NCBI GenBank assembly: GCA_001051155.2
Contig: JYIP02000010.1
Coordinates: forward strand, 1,334,991 to 1,374,265
From: Chrysoporthe austroafricana
Taxonomy: Eukaryota > Ascomycota > Sordariomycetes > Diaporthales > Cryphonectriaceae
Direction: 5' to 3'
DNA length: 39,275 nucleotides
Position 1 is the stretch's first letter. Every line of letters starts with the position of its first letter. Shown here in pieces: positions 11,200-23,487 of this stretch. The position numbers and the translations under genes are program-made. The notes beneath the pieces were generated by a model that was not told the DNA's origin, did not search any database, and worked only from the letters and a program-made list of their open reading frames with translations.

Positions 11200-11343
11200 C
11201 TGATAAGTATATCCGGGTTCTCTTTTTTTTTTTTTTTATAGCATTTTTGGACTTAATTAAGTCTAGAAAAGCCTAATTCTTTCTTTTTTTCCCAATCCTT
11301 TCTTTTTAAGTATAATTGGGTTTAAGCTTGCTAAAAAAAATAT
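11200..11343. repeat. Right end of copy A with inverted-repeat remnant
   Basis: A T-run, then GACTTAATTAAGTC (11250) and GTATAATTGGGTTT (11310) form a degenerate inverted pair, then GCTTGC and an A-run lead into the A/B junction. The same arrangement closes copy B (20742-20837). Confidence 0.5.
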
Positions 11344-11733
11344 AAACCCCGTATAATCGTTTAATTAGTCCGACTAATATCGTAAATTTTCCTGCGTTTT
11401 CTAACCAATTAAAATATATATTTCGATTAGTCGAATTAATTAGAATAGCTATATCCAATTAAAATTCCAAGAAAAGTAAATCCGAATAGTCGAATTTTAA
11501 AAATATTTTTATATTAGATTAATCGATTCTATTTGATCAATCGGCATCCTTATTCTTTCAATCAATCGAATTCTTATTAGGCTAGCTATATTCAATAAAA
11601 AGGATGGGAAAAATAAACCCGAATAATCGAATTATAAAATGCTTATTTATTAGATTATTCGATTCTATTGTATCAATCGGTATTTTTATTACAAAAATCA
11701 ATCGAATTTTCAGATTTATTATAAGTACTATTG
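11344..11733. repeat. Left-end cluster of iterated AGTCGA-type motifs (copy B)
   Basis: Equivalent of the copy A cluster. The perfect inverted repeat ATTAGTC-C-GACTAAT is preserved at 11364-11378; several other motifs carry transitions (AGTCGA to AATCGA). Confidence 0.6.
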
Positions 11734-11913
11734 AAATCAATTAATTCCAAAAACTTTATAGTATAAGCTTTACTATTGCTATTCTTATGCGAGTATTAAG
11801 TTTAATTGATTCCAGAAAAGCCATTCTTTTTTTATTTTTCTATTCAATTGATTCCAGTCGCTCTAAAAAAGAATTCCTTTTTTTTTTATTTTATATTAAA
11901 ATAAAACCTTTTC

Positions 11914-14900
11914 CTATACTAATACTTGCGCAATTACAATAAATAGTTTAGGCTTTTTTTCATTTCTTATACGATTTTTTTTATAAAGCTATCTTCTAGC
12001 TTTATCCGGCTTATTATTTCCTAATTGCAAGCCCTTTTATATATATATTTTGGGCTTTCTATACGCTTTAATCGATCTTATTATTTCTGCCCGCTTATAA
12101 TACAAAATCCAAATAAGAATATCGATAAATGCTTTCTTATATATACAAACAATTTTTTTATTGTATACGAATTTGCCATTTTCTAGCTTTTTGAATTTCC
12201 TATATATATATTATAAGCAAAGATATATAGAGCAGATTAAATAATAACCTAAATACTTTTCCCTTTTTATTTCTGCCCGAATCTTATCCGTTTCTTGCTA
12301 TAATTCGTTTTGAAGCTTAAGGCATTTATATTAGGAATGCATAATATCTATTTTTTATACGAAAAGGCAATATATATATTTAGCGTAATAATTATACTCG
12401 TTAGCGTAATAGCGCTGCAAAAATTCTTTTAATACCGTAATTAATAAAGCCCGGTCCGTATTTTATATCCGGGCTTGCTTTTATTACGTTCGGTAATATT
12501 ATAATGCCTATTATATATTTATATATTCCAAAGGCAATAGCGGTAAAGATTTGGTATACGTTATAGCGGAAAAAAAGGCTAGCGAAAATATTATGGCAAA
12601 CGGAATGCCCGATAGATTAGCAGAATAATCTTTTTATGCTTAAGTCGGGCTAAGCGGTTTATCTTGCGAATTCGAAACGGGATTGCTGGGATATTTCGAA
12701 AAAGTAATTGCAGGAAACGGGTTCGGCTTTTCGGACTAAAGTTTCGAAAAGCTCTTATTATATAGGGTTAAGCTCTTATTATTGCTAATATCGCTCGTTA
12801 TGCGCGGGAGTAAAGCTCGAAATCTTAGTTATAGCTATAGCGGGAAGTCGTATAATATTACCGAAAGCGTTTTGGATCCCGATTTTTACATAAATGCCAA
12901 TAAGGTTAATAGTATATAGCTTCCCGGGCTTGCTAAGCGCCCTGGGGTTTGCTTAAGCTTAGCAGTATTAAAGAATATTATATTGTATGCAAGGCAATTG
13001 CAATTTTTATAAGTATATTCCGCAAGGCTGCATATCTATCTTTGCTTTTCCTTATTTAAGAAATTTTCAATCGCTTTGCATATATATAGCGCTTATACAA
13101 TTTGCGTTATTATCGGGTTTATTATACTAGAACGTTTTATTAGAATTGCTAATATCTTTTATTCCCGTATTTTACCGAATATTTGGCATAAAGTTAATAT
13201 ATTATATTTATTAATTACGATAATTAATACGATATTTTTGATATTTAAGCTTTCTATAATTGCTATAGTTCCGATTATTAGACCGCTTAGCCCTTTCCAG
13301 CGCTATAGGGTTTATTTATCGTAATTCCTTGCATAATAATAGCTGCAGCCGAGCTGGCTTGCTAAGATTTCTGCTTCCTACCTTGCTATATAATAAATTA
13401 AGCCTTTTTTGCATTCTTATAAGCATTATGCGAGGCGCATAATATGCATATAAAATGCTTTCTTGTTTTCGGCATATAAAGAAAGATATTTATATCCTAA
13501 ATGCTTTATAAAAGTCCGGAAGAATTTATATTTGATTAGGCCTAAACGGCTTATAAAAGTATTTAATAGCGCCAGCAGTAATATAACCGTAATATAAAGC
13601 CGCTTTTAATAAAAGCCAGTTAAGCGGGTCCCGATATTTCGATACGCAAAGCGGTATTAATTCGCAAAGTCTTTTGCTAAAAGCATATAATGCGCTTTAT
13701 TTAGTATAACTAGGTCAATTAAATTTTTTATATCGGTACGGGTTGCTTAATGCATAAAATTTATGCTTTAAAGCGTTTCTGGCATAAGGAAAAATACGGC
13801 TATTTCGAAAGTATTATAAGCTTAATCTATATCGGTCCAGAAAGTATAAGGGATCTGGAGCTATTTTAAGCATATTGCTATATTCCGCAATAAAGCGATT
13901 ATTGATTGGATAATAAAGATTACTTTCCTGTATTTGATTATTGCTAGCAGCATAAAGCTTATACTTTTCCTTGCATTAATCGGTATTACTTATATAATAT
14001 TCGTTACGATAGGTTCGATAATCTGTTATAAGAAGGCTTTCTAGTAAAGGAAAAAGTCTTTCTTTACTTTTAGTAGTTTGTCCAAAACGTTTTTATTCTA
14101 TACGTTCCTAGCTATTTTGTTAATCCGGCAGGATTATATAAACCTTTCTATTATCTCAATCGGGTTCCTGTTCGCATTGCGCTTTACCTCCCGCTCGGGC
14201 CTAATTTCGATTTCGAAATAGCAGTAGAACGTATTATAAAGAAATATTTGCTTCTGGAAAGCAGTACCGAAATCGAACTTTACTGTATAGAAATGCTTGC
14301 TTATAGCTACCGAATGCCCTATATACCTTTCGATTAGATCTTCTTTCTTTTCCAGATCTTTATTCTTATTGCTATTATTGCTAGCGCTTATCGTTTCGAT
14401 ACTATAATTATCCAGATTATTCGCGCGAAAATATTAATAAGCAATCCCTTTTAATATTTGCTTGCTTTCTTATAAGGTTAGCTTTTTGCTATATATTTCT
14501 ATATTAATATCCTGGATAAGTTCCTTGAAACGTATTATTATAATGAAATCGTTTATGCTAAATGCCTAATAGCTTAATAGCAAACCGTTTTGCCGGCCAA
14601 TATTATTATACCGGATAAGGAGCTATATTTCTAGGTATTTCGCAAATAGCTAAATAATAAGGATTTATACGAAAACGAAATATATATATATACGATATAG
14701 CTTTTACCAAATTTTCCTAAATTTGGATTTGGTCTTTTATAGCAATTTATTCTATTTTATTACAAATGCGATCGAATTCTTATATAGGAAGATATTGCAT
14801 AGCCTTACAGCCGAAGTATTTTCATATTAGATACTTAATAGTTCGGGTATCCGGAGCAGCTATCTTCCGCTTTATTATAGTAGCAAAGCAAGGCTAGTGC

Positions 14901-17143
14901 GGGATTTCCGTACGAAAGTAAAATAAGCCCGGATAGCGAGCCTGGCTAAGCTGCTGCTGCTGCCGCTATTTTACTTTGCCCGTATTTTATAGTCTTTTTC
15001 TAGCTTGTAAACGAAATATTCCCTGTAGCGCTTTATAATGGCAGCATTACAATAGTCTGCCAGGAAATTATATTACGCTATTGTATTCGCTTTATTTTCG
15101 TAAAGTATAGCAATATTATAAGGGGCCGAGGTTATATAGACTGTATTTGGATTAGCAGGCTTTATAAGTAATTCCCGCATTATTCGTTCCAGATTTATAA
15201 TATTAGCCGCTATTATTTAATCGACTTATCCTTTCGTTATTATAATTCTAAATTCCGTTATTTTAGCATTCGTTATTTCATTTTATTTAATTATAGGATT
15301 TTTGGTTTAATTCCGTATCTAGATTTTGTATATAGCTAATATTTCGTATAGTAAGGCTAATAATAAGAATTAGTAATTATCCGGCAAAGTATAGATAATT
15401 AGTTTTATAAGCCCTGTCAAATAATATAGCCGATCTATTGCAAGTTAGCCGAAATTTGGATAATTTCTGCTATTATTATTTGTCTTTCTGTTTCTCTCTC
15501 TCTTTCTTTCTTTCTTTCTTTTCTATTTCCTTTTTTCTTAACGGTTAAATTCAATTGGGTTTATAAAAACAGAATCCGTTACAATCTTATATTCTTTTCT
15601 AGGCTTAATCGTATCCAGGCTTGCTAAAAGAGATATTCGCGCTGAAAAGCATTGCAATTCTTTCGCGTTTCTGCAAAAGGTTAGGAAGAAAAGAAAAGAA
15701 TTAGAGCGGCAGGATTGGCTTACTTTTATTTAATCGGCCTTAATACGCAATATTATATATTAATATAAGGGCTACTTTAATAAATATATTATAATATCTG
15801 CCGAATTAGTAGCAATTCTGTTAGGAAATTGTAATCGGGTTAATATATAAGCAAGCTATAACGAAATAGATTATATTTCTGTATTTGTTTGCTATAAAAC
15901 GCTATTAGAATATTGATAGTATTATTGCATTTATTATTACGTCTTAGCTTTCCGGCTTTTCGTCCGCTATTATAATAAGCAAAGCTATTATACTTGCTTG
16001 CTAATCCGTATCGAAAATAACGATAAGGCGAGCTATATAGCTTATTGCGGCTATATAAATAATTACTTTTCCGAAAATCCCGTAATAATATTCCAGGATC
16101 TTTTCTGCGATATTTTATAAGAAAAGGCTTGTAATCCTAGCATTCCCGTACGAGTGCTTATTAAGCTATTGCAAGATTAGCTTGCCTTTATTTGCTAGTA
16201 TGCGCTAAATTGCTAAAACTTTTTCTTTCAAACGGTATAAGTATAAGGCTAAAGCGGCAGCTAGCTTTTTGTTTTCTATATATGCGACCATTTCTTATAC
16301 AGTATAGCCGGCTAGATATTTGCCGAAATCTATTTCGTTCGCAAACGGGTTAAGTATTACGAACGAGCCTTTTTCGAACAATTTGTTAGCTATATGCTGC
16401 TATTGCTAGAACAATTTGAATTGCTATATAAAGCTCGGCTTTAGTACAAGCAGCGCGCTATATATTATGCTAAAATACCGCGAGAGCTTGCTTACCCTAA
16501 TCTGTTATACTATTGCCCTTTCAATCTAATTCCGATCGGAATAGCGTGCCCGGAAATGCTTATAAGCTTGCTGTAATATAATATGCATTATGCTATAATA
16601 AGTATACTTAAACTTTATTTGGATATCGAAGAAAAGCAAAGGCTTAATAAGCTAGCAAAGTATAAGTTCGATTAATTAATTCTAAATATTATATATCTAT
16701 TTGTTTGCTATTAACGCGATTTGCTAGCCGGCTGCTTAAATCTATCGCGCCCATACTGCCATTTCGATATGTAATATTGCGATATATTCGTATAAATATT
16801 TATCGAAAGCCTTGCAAGTAAATATAACGAGCTCGTAATATTCGCAACAAAAAATTATATGCAAGCTCTAAATTATTAAGAAAAGGTTCGTATCGATCGT
16901 TATATTGCTACTACCGCTTAGCCTTATTGCTATTGCAAATACCTTTGCTTCTATTGCTTTCGCAATCTTTAGATTGCAAGCTTAATAATCTATAAGGCAT
17001 AATAATATATATTCTGTTATTTATATACGAAAGCATAATAATAGCTTTATTCAAGCTTGCTATTGCGCGTATTTTCGAAAGGCCCGAAACAAATAAAGCT
17101 TCCTTCTTTCCTTTTCTTTTATAATATATAGCATAAGAAATAG
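11914..17143 (-). pseudogene. OrsD-like / tyrosine-recombinase-like / RecQ helicase, RIP-degraded (copy B)
   Basis: Same gene as in copy A, shifted by 9,493 bases. Retained: Arg of the first recombinase-like box (CGG, complement of 14851-14853), Lys (14746-14748), GHSVAISKHFY with His 14314-14316 and Tyr 14287-14289. Decayed: Walker A reads IPINARKS (13963-13986); the DEAH box reads NKAH (13690-13701), keeping the His that copy A lost. Thus the DEAH identity is supported by combining copies. The C-terminal TAG is shared at 11914-11916. The CT-rich interruption and frame change at about 15481-15616 are also shared, so they predate duplication. Confidence 0.78.
15548..15616. repeat. Miniature inverted-repeat element in helicase gene (copy B)
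   Basis: Ends AATTCAATTGGGTT and GGCTTAATCGTATCC; counterpart of the element at 6055. Confidence 0.45.
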
Positions 17144-17613
17144 TATAAGCAAGCGCATTCTCCTTTTCTTAAGCGAAACTTCCTTTATAGCAAAAGGTTT
17201 TTTATCCTTTGCTATTCTGCCTTTCCCTTTCTATAATAATTTGTATCGTAACCTTCCTCTTTTGCGATTAGCCAATTCGAATATATCCAATTTTTTTCTT
17301 TTCCTAAAAATATAACTTTAGCAATTATACTTAAAGCTATTGTATTATCGCGCTTTATAAGCTTTGCTATATAAATCGATATTCTCGATATATATCGGGC
17401 CTCTTATCCGACTTATATTTAGCCGTATACCCTATATTAAGCTAATAGGTTCTAATTGGCTGCTTTGCGCTAAGCTGTACGTACGGGGCTAATTCTTCCC
17501 TTTTTTTCCTGTTATTGAATTCATTTAAGCCTAAAAAGGCATTTCGGGCTTGCTAGCGCTAATCTAGAAATAGCTAGCGCATATGCATATAATATTATTA
17601 AAGCGAAAACAGA
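17144..17613. other. Spacer between helicase and small minus-strand gene (copy B)
   Basis: Counterpart of 7651-8121; no reading frame recognised. Confidence 0.5.
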
Positions 17614-18066
17614 TTAGCGCTTTATTAACCGCGCTAGCAAAGTTCGCTGCTCTTTTTCATTCCGCTTTGCTAGCCAGGCTAGCCCTTCTTTTCTTTTCCC
17701 TTTTCAATAACTATACTTATAGCAATTATTAGATATATTAACCCTCTCGATATTTTTATTAATCTGTTTCCTATTGCGCCGCTTCGTTTCTTTTGCCTTT
17801 TCGCTCTTAAATACCTTATTTCGCCAAAATGTCATTATAGCTTTTCGGGCGCCTAGCTGGGCCTTTATAGCTATTTGTACAGCTATCTGGACGCTTTCAT
17901 AATAGCGGCTTTTGGTTATTTCCTTTCCTAAAAACCGGCTATTTTTTTCGTATTTCGCGTAATCAAGTATTTACCTTTTGCCCTATATTTAGCTAACCTT
18001 TTTAGTAATTCCTTTTTCCGAATGCGCTTGCTTATTATGCGCTTTTTTATTATTTTCCTTTTTTTT
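17614..18066 (-). pseudogene. Small basic protein of unknown function (copy B)
   Basis: Better preserved than in copy A: SVQIAVQIAIKAQLGARK is uninterrupted here. Ends at TAA where copy A has TAG. Family not recognised. Confidence 0.5.
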
Positions 18067-18116
18067 TTGGGCATAATCGAATTTAGCTATACTAAGAAAG
18101 CTAGAGAAAAAAAAAC

Positions 18117-18755
18117 GATACGAATAAGCAAAAGAGCATTAAAGAGAAATATAGAGAAACTATAGCGCCCGAGCGAAAGCGTACCCGCAAAAGCAAGAAA
18201 AATATAGCTGCTAAGGCCGCAAACCAAAGCGATAGCAGGCCAGTTTCGTTTACTGCGCTTGCCGATAACTAGTTTAAGCCTTCTAATACCCCGAAAAAGA
18301 AAAGCTGCTTTACTAAAGCTTTTATTAATAAAGCAGCTATTGCCGCTACTTGCAAGAAAATAGAAAAAGAGATTAAAGCTAAGATTAAAGCAGTTCTAGA
18401 TTAGAAAATTTTCGATTTCGGCCCTATCCGCTTTGCCCTTATCGCGACCAATTGCGTTATTGCTTTCTAGCTCTTACAGGATTACGATTTTATAAAAAAT
18501 TCCGATTGCAAGATCGTTAAGCTTTCTTAGTAATATAAGGATTATAGCTATTATTCGCCCGCTTTTGCAAAAGAAAGCTATATAAGCAAAATTTATTAGA
18601 TAAAGTATACCGAATAGCAAGCTATGCCCAATTTTTATATCCGGGAAACTTGTATATTCGTAAAGCTAAATTAGGCTTCCTTCCCGAAAGGGTTTGTTAT
18701 GCAATATTAAAGCTTTCGCGATATTGCTTGCTTTAATAGTTTTATTTATAAATAA
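18117..18755 (+). pseudogene. AT-hook-type basic protein (copy B)
   Basis: Same frame as the copy A gene and same terminal TAA (18753-18755). The AT hook is destroyed (KKKSCFTKA). The basic N-terminus and the segment AAIAATCKKIEKEIKAKIK are conserved. Confidence 0.55.
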
Positions 18756-18818
18756 GGTATATCGATCGTACTATTTATTCTATTTTTTTCTTTTTGCATT
18801 CTGGTTTTATAAGTTATA

Positions 18819-18874
18819 GATTCGATTAAGCCCAAAAAAAACCCTAAATTTTATTTCTAAACGCAATCGAATCC
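18819..18874. repeat. Miniature inverted-repeat element, 56 bp (copy B)
   Basis: Ends GATTCGATTAAGCC and ACGCAATCGAATCC. Confidence 0.5.
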
Positions 18875-18973
18875 AAAGCCTTAAAAAAATAGCAGAAATT
18901 ATAAGAAAATGCTTATAGTTTTAATATTGCTATTTCTTTTTTTTTCCTTATTTTTTTTTTTCTGCTACTGCTC

Positions 18974-19034
18974 GATCCAATTATATTCAAAAAGGCATTT
19001 ATATAGATTTATTATTCCTAGGCCTAATCGAATT
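18974..19034. repeat. Miniature inverted-repeat element, 61 bp (copy B)
   Basis: Ends GATCCAATTATATTC and AGGCCTAATCGAATT. Confidence 0.5.
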
Positions 19035-19113
19035 TACTAAAGCCGGAAAAAAAGGAAAAGGAAAATAGTATAAGAAAAGCGGAAAAAGATAGCCAGTCCC
19101 TTATGCTAACGGA

Positions 19114-20691
19114 ATATTATATCTAGGTTTACGATTTCTTGGTTTTGCTTATTCCTTTATCAGCAAAATAAATAGCAATCGATCGTATAATTAAGCTAAA
19201 ATCTTTACTATTTTCAAGATTATAATATCTAGCCCTATTACGTACAAAATTATAGCCTAAATACGCAAAAAAAGATATAGACCGCTTATAGATTTTCTTA
19301 AAGCGATAGCATATTGCATTACGAATGCAAGCTTGCGGGAAAATAACCCTAGCGATTATATATATAATATTATATGCCTTTATATTTATTTTACTTTCCT
19401 ATTCTATTGCAAAAGGGATAACTATATTAAGCTGGACTATTCAGTATGCTAGCAAAAATATAAAGCCGAGTAGCAAAATAGCCAAAACCCGTTTCGAGAG
19501 AATTTCAAAATATTACTATAAAACCCTAGCAATACGCAAAACCCGTTCCGCTTTACAATAATTAATAACGATATATACATTAATAGCTGCTCTTTTAACG
19601 GTTATACGCTAGAAAATTAGTAACGAATATACGCTATACTTGGCATTATTTATCGCAAGCGCAAGAATATTATACGGATTTTCGGGTTTCTTAAAACAAT
19701 AATTGCTGCTAACGAGCTGCTATATTAAATAAGCAATACGGAAATGGGAATGCTAATAAAAAATACGGATACGGAATAAATAATGCTATAGCGCAACCGC
19801 ATTAATTATAACCGCTTTTACGCAGCGCTATTTGCGAATAGCAGCTAGAAATCGGAAGCCGTAACGCATATCGATATATACCTCGCTAATTACCGCGCCT
19901 AGAATAACGTAAAAGCTTTATCCGAAACAGTAGCGGAACTGAAAGCCGCTATCGCATTTACGATAAAGAAGCATTCGGCATTAATAAACCGTATAGCGCA
20001 TTCGAATGCTATTAAAGGCCTAATATCCGCAAACCGGATTCTTATAGATTTCAAGATATAGCAATTCTTTATCTTGCAAATCTGGCAGTTTTATAGCCTT
20101 ACTTATAACCTAGAAATGCAGGATATAAACCGCGCTATTAACCTTGCCTTTTCCGAACTTATAATGCCGGAAAAGCAAGCTAAGTATTTTAATGCCTATA
20201 TCGCGATCGCGAATGCGCTTGCGCTAAAGCTCGCTAAATCAAACGGTATCGTCTATATAAATACGGAAGAATATTGCAAGAAAGCTAATAAAGTGCTTAG
20301 CATTATATATGCCTTGAATAAGATAGTAGCAAGCAGCGCGCTGCTTATATACGATTAGGATTAAATATTCGCTGCATTTAATATAAGCGAGAAAGATTAG
20401 CAGGACAAGACGTATAACTGTAAGAATATTAAGCGCTAATACCGGGATATTATCGGCAAAGCGCATGCTACGCTTGGGATATCGATAAAGCCAAATAGCG
20501 CTACCCAAGATAAGGGGAAAGGATGCGCTATTAAAAGCGAAAGCGATAAGGAAAACGATAAGAGCGATAAGGAAGACAAAAAGGCCGATAATAAGAAAAA
20601 CGATATTGCTGAAGAAAGCAGTAAAGAAGATATCGCTACCGGAAACCCGGATAAGATTATCAAATTTGCTTTCCGGTTCAAATAGCATTAG
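19114..20691 (+). pseudogene. Unrecognised ~525-codon protein (copy B)
   Basis: Counterpart of the copy A gene. The start codon position reads ATA instead of ATG. The frame stays aligned codon for codon with copy A; stops differ between copies mostly as TGG or CAG versus TAG, and two stops in the middle are shared. The charged tail is kept. Confidence 0.58.
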
Positions 20692-20837
20692 CTAATAGGT
20701 ATATCCGGGTTCTCTTTTTTTTTTTTTTTTGTAGCATTTTTGGATTTAATTAGGTTTAGAAAGGCTTAACCTTTTCTTTTTTTCCCAATCTTTTCTTTTT
20801 GAGCATAATTAAATCTAAGCTTGCCGAAAAAAATATA
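20692..20837. repeat. Right end of copy B with inverted-repeat remnant
   Basis: GGATTTAATTAGGTTTAG (20741) and GCATAATTAAATC (20808) form the degenerate inverted pair seen at the right end of copy A. Confidence 0.5.
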
Positions 20838-21389
20838 ACCGAGAAAAAAAAAGGGGGGGGGGCCTTAGCGAAAGAAAAGAATATTTAATATATTAATGCG
20901 ATAGCGGACAAATGCTTATAGCGCTTTCAAGCAATTGCAATTGCCTATTCCGTTTTATATTCTCGTTAACAATTGCGGCTTAAAGAAAATGCTTACTGCT
21001 AAGGCCGTAATAATATTCTATGCTAATGCAATCAATATATCTTTTGCGCAAAACTATAAAGTCTTTTATTACTCTAGCATTTATTTTATTATAAGTGATT
21101 TATTTAATTAGATAGCTTTAGAAATAATCGAGTTTTTTTAGAAAAAAATAGATATTTACGTTTACGCTATTAGGGCTAGCATTTATATTACAAGTATTAT
21201 TATTTTCCATACCGATAAGGAATAATATTAGGCTTTCTAAATATATATAGAATAGAAATAGCATTCAGAAATAAGAATTTTGTCTTTCTGGGCCGGCTAG
21301 GCTTAATTATTTCCTAAAAGGGAAAGGAAAAAGAGGGGGTATATTTATTTTCTTAGCATTTGCTCTTTTTTTTTCTCGACCTAATTGAT
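20838..21389. other. Spacer after the tandem array
   Basis: Starts with an A-run and a 10-base G-run (20853-20862), unusual in this A+T-rich context. The rest is A+T-rich without a frame I can support; it ends at GACCTAATTGATTC (21378), resembling a single end of the miniature inverted repeats. Confidence 0.5.
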
Positions 21390-23336
21390 TCTAAAAGCGC
21401 TAATTTGGCATTTTTCTAAATAGTATGCAAGCTTTTCATTTATTCGTATAGCATATTGCAAGCCCGTTTTACGTTTAAGAACTTCCGATTCGTATTCGAT
21501 AAGACGGATAATAGCTATAATAAGATCGTTCTTTATTTTATTATAAGCAGGAAAGATATCGAAATCGCTAATCTGATTTAATATTTCCAGAATAAAGTAT
21601 TTGCTTTGCAAGCCGGCATTGCTCGCAAAATAGCTGTAAAGCAGAATAGGAAAAGCGATAGGCTAGATTTTATTATAAATATAAATAGCAGTATAGATAA
21701 CCGGGTAATATTGGAAGAAATAGCCAAGCATATAGTTATAGAAAAAGACTTGCTAGCCGATAGAAATAGCAATACGGATAGCGATAATATTTAAGCAATA
21801 GCGATAAAAGGCTTTTACGATAGCAATACGGAAATTCCGGCCGGGCTTGATATGCGGGCGGAATAGCGTACCGTATATAGGATAGCCGAGAATAATAAGA
21901 GCGTATCCTTCCAAGCAATCTTTTCCAAATCTTTCTGGAATGCGGAAATAAACTAAATTTATGCAGCAATTAAAAGCCAGTTAGTCCGCAAACTCAAAAA
22001 TAATGGCTATGCGTTCTTTATATTTTGTAAAATCCAGTATACCTTATCGTCCCGCTAATATTCGCTAAATCGTACGTAATCCGTTTTCCAGATATTATTT
22101 CTGGATAAAGCATATATTATTCGGCATATTATATTCCGTTTTTATTAAGGCATATTATTAATCCAGAAAGAAAAAATGCTTTATTTAATCGCAACCCTTA
22201 CGCTAAATAATTTATCCGATATAATAGGGTTTTGCGATATAGCTGCTAGCATTGCGCGTATAAATAAGCTATTTACGATTGAAAAGCGAGATAAGGCAGC
22301 AAGCGTATTCTATATGCCGAATTATAACTTTTTCTGTATAATGAGCGAAAAGCCGATAATCTTCCGTAATAACTTAAATACGGTAGCGAAAGATTATATA
22401 GCCCGGTTTAAAGCATAGTATAAGGAAGACCTTATTCGGAATAAGTTCTAATCGATTTTATTTCCATTTTCTTTCTATTTGCGCAATACTTAGTTATTGC
22501 AATTATGGATTAAAGAAGCGGAAATAGTATTTAAGCTGCTATAAATGAAACGGATAATATCGATATTGCTAGTATTGCCGGATAACAATACGAGCTTCCC
22601 GGTAACGGAAATCTTTCCGTACCGTATTTGGATATTCGAAATAGAAATAAATGAGAATAATAGCCTCTTGCTGCAAGCGATAACGGATATGCTATTGCAA
22701 ACGCTATATAAGCATAGCGGCAAAATATTGCAAAAAGCATTACGGCAAAACGTAACGATTTGCTAAGTATTAAAACGGTTAATAAGGTTTTTGAATATAT
22801 ACTATTACTGCTTGCTATTATTAACGCTATTAGATTTCTTAATATACTGCTTGCTATTTGATAAGAAATATATTAAATGCAATCCGATTGCAAGCATAAA
22901 CGTAAACGATATAAAGGCAGCTATAATGCTAGACTTAGCGATAGTATCGTATCTATTAGATATAACGCAAGCAATAGCCGAAAAGGGGCTTGATAAAGAA
23001 GTGCAAAAAGTAATAATATTTATTATATTAGCGTTTACCGAAAATTCTTGTAATAAAGGCAAGCGGATATAAGGCAAATAGGATAAAATAGCGCAAATGC
23101 TATATTTCGGTATGGCTTATATAACGCAGCTTGCCGAGATGGATAAAGGCAAGCTGAAATATATATATGCTATAATGCATAACCCGTATAATTTATTCCG
23201 GAACGACTATACGGGCAATATATATTATTACTTAATCTATTCCCTATCTTTTTTTTATGCAATTAACGAATATATAAAGAATAAGTTCGAAATCGGCAAT
23301 CGTATGCTTATATTCTTAAATAGCCGGTTTCCGTAA
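21390..23336 (+). pseudogene. Unrecognised ~650-codon relic
   Basis: One plus-strand frame can be followed for about 1.95 kb through scattered TAA/TAG codons; five open segments (from 21606, 22176, 22545, 22791 and 23097) are all in the same phase. Sequence character is protein-like rather than low-complexity: KRDKAASVFYMPNYNFFCIM, LPDNNTSFPVTEIFPYRIW and IMHNPYNLFRNDYTGN. A Leu/Tyr-rich stretch near 22800-22860 could be a membrane segment but is probably biased by A+T pressure. No motif I recognise. It may form one gene with the following frame. Confidence 0.5.
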
Positions 23337-23417
23337 AAGTAAGTTATTTTTTATGCCCTGCCTTTCCCCCCCTTTTTATTATTCTTATTTCCTGCAATTT
23401 GCATTTTCCGTACAGGT

Positions 23418-23480
23418 TAAATTCAATTATGCCCAATAAATTACAATTCCCGCAAAATTATTTAAGCATAATTATATTTA
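23418..23480. repeat. Miniature inverted-repeat element, 63 bp
   Basis: Ends TAAATTCAATTATGC and GCATAATTATATTTA pair at 13 of 15 positions. It lies between the two relic frames and belongs to the same family as the elements in the 9.5-kb unit. Confidence 0.6.
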
Positions 23481-23487
23481 GCTAGTA

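Larger units (their letters stand above)
1851..11343. mobile_element. 9.49-kb tandem unit, copy A (putative recombinase/helicase element)
   Basis: The unit starts at AAACCCCGTATAAT and ends at a run of A followed by TATA, directly joined to the same start sequence of copy B. The offset between copies is 9,493 at positions 1851, 1871, 2421, 4197, 4821, 5358 and 6856, and 9,492 at 8637, 9261 and 9622, so the copies differ almost only by substitutions. Contents: left-end motif cluster, minus-strand OrsD/recombinase-like/RecQ helicase gene, a small minus-strand gene, an AT-hook plus-strand gene and a ~525-codon plus-strand gene. No reverse transcriptase, integrase or LTR was seen. Calling it mobile is inference from the recombinase-like domain, the head-to-tail duplication and the compact multi-gene layout. 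Confidence 0.7.
11344..20837. mobile_element. 9.49-kb tandem unit, copy B
   Basis: Head-to-tail second copy, starting at AAACCCCGTATAAT and ending at GCCGAAAAAAATATA before the unrelated sequence ACCGAG. Gene order and spacing equal copy A. It is generally further decayed: Walker A, the AT hook and the ATG of the right-most gene are lost, yet some sites are better kept than in A (for example His of the DEAH box and several Gln codons). The copies therefore mutated partly independently after duplication. Confidence 0.75.

Noticed and set aside
20239..20688. Minus-strand open frame of ~150 codons in copy B
   Set aside because: It is the antisense shadow of the charged tail of the plus-strand gene; the counterpart in copy A does not keep it, while the plus-strand frame is kept in both.
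23339..23415. 77-bp intron (GTAAGT to CAG) joining the two relic frames
   Set aside because: The splice words are present, but removal does not bring the second frame into phase, and the sequence is too mutated to trust.
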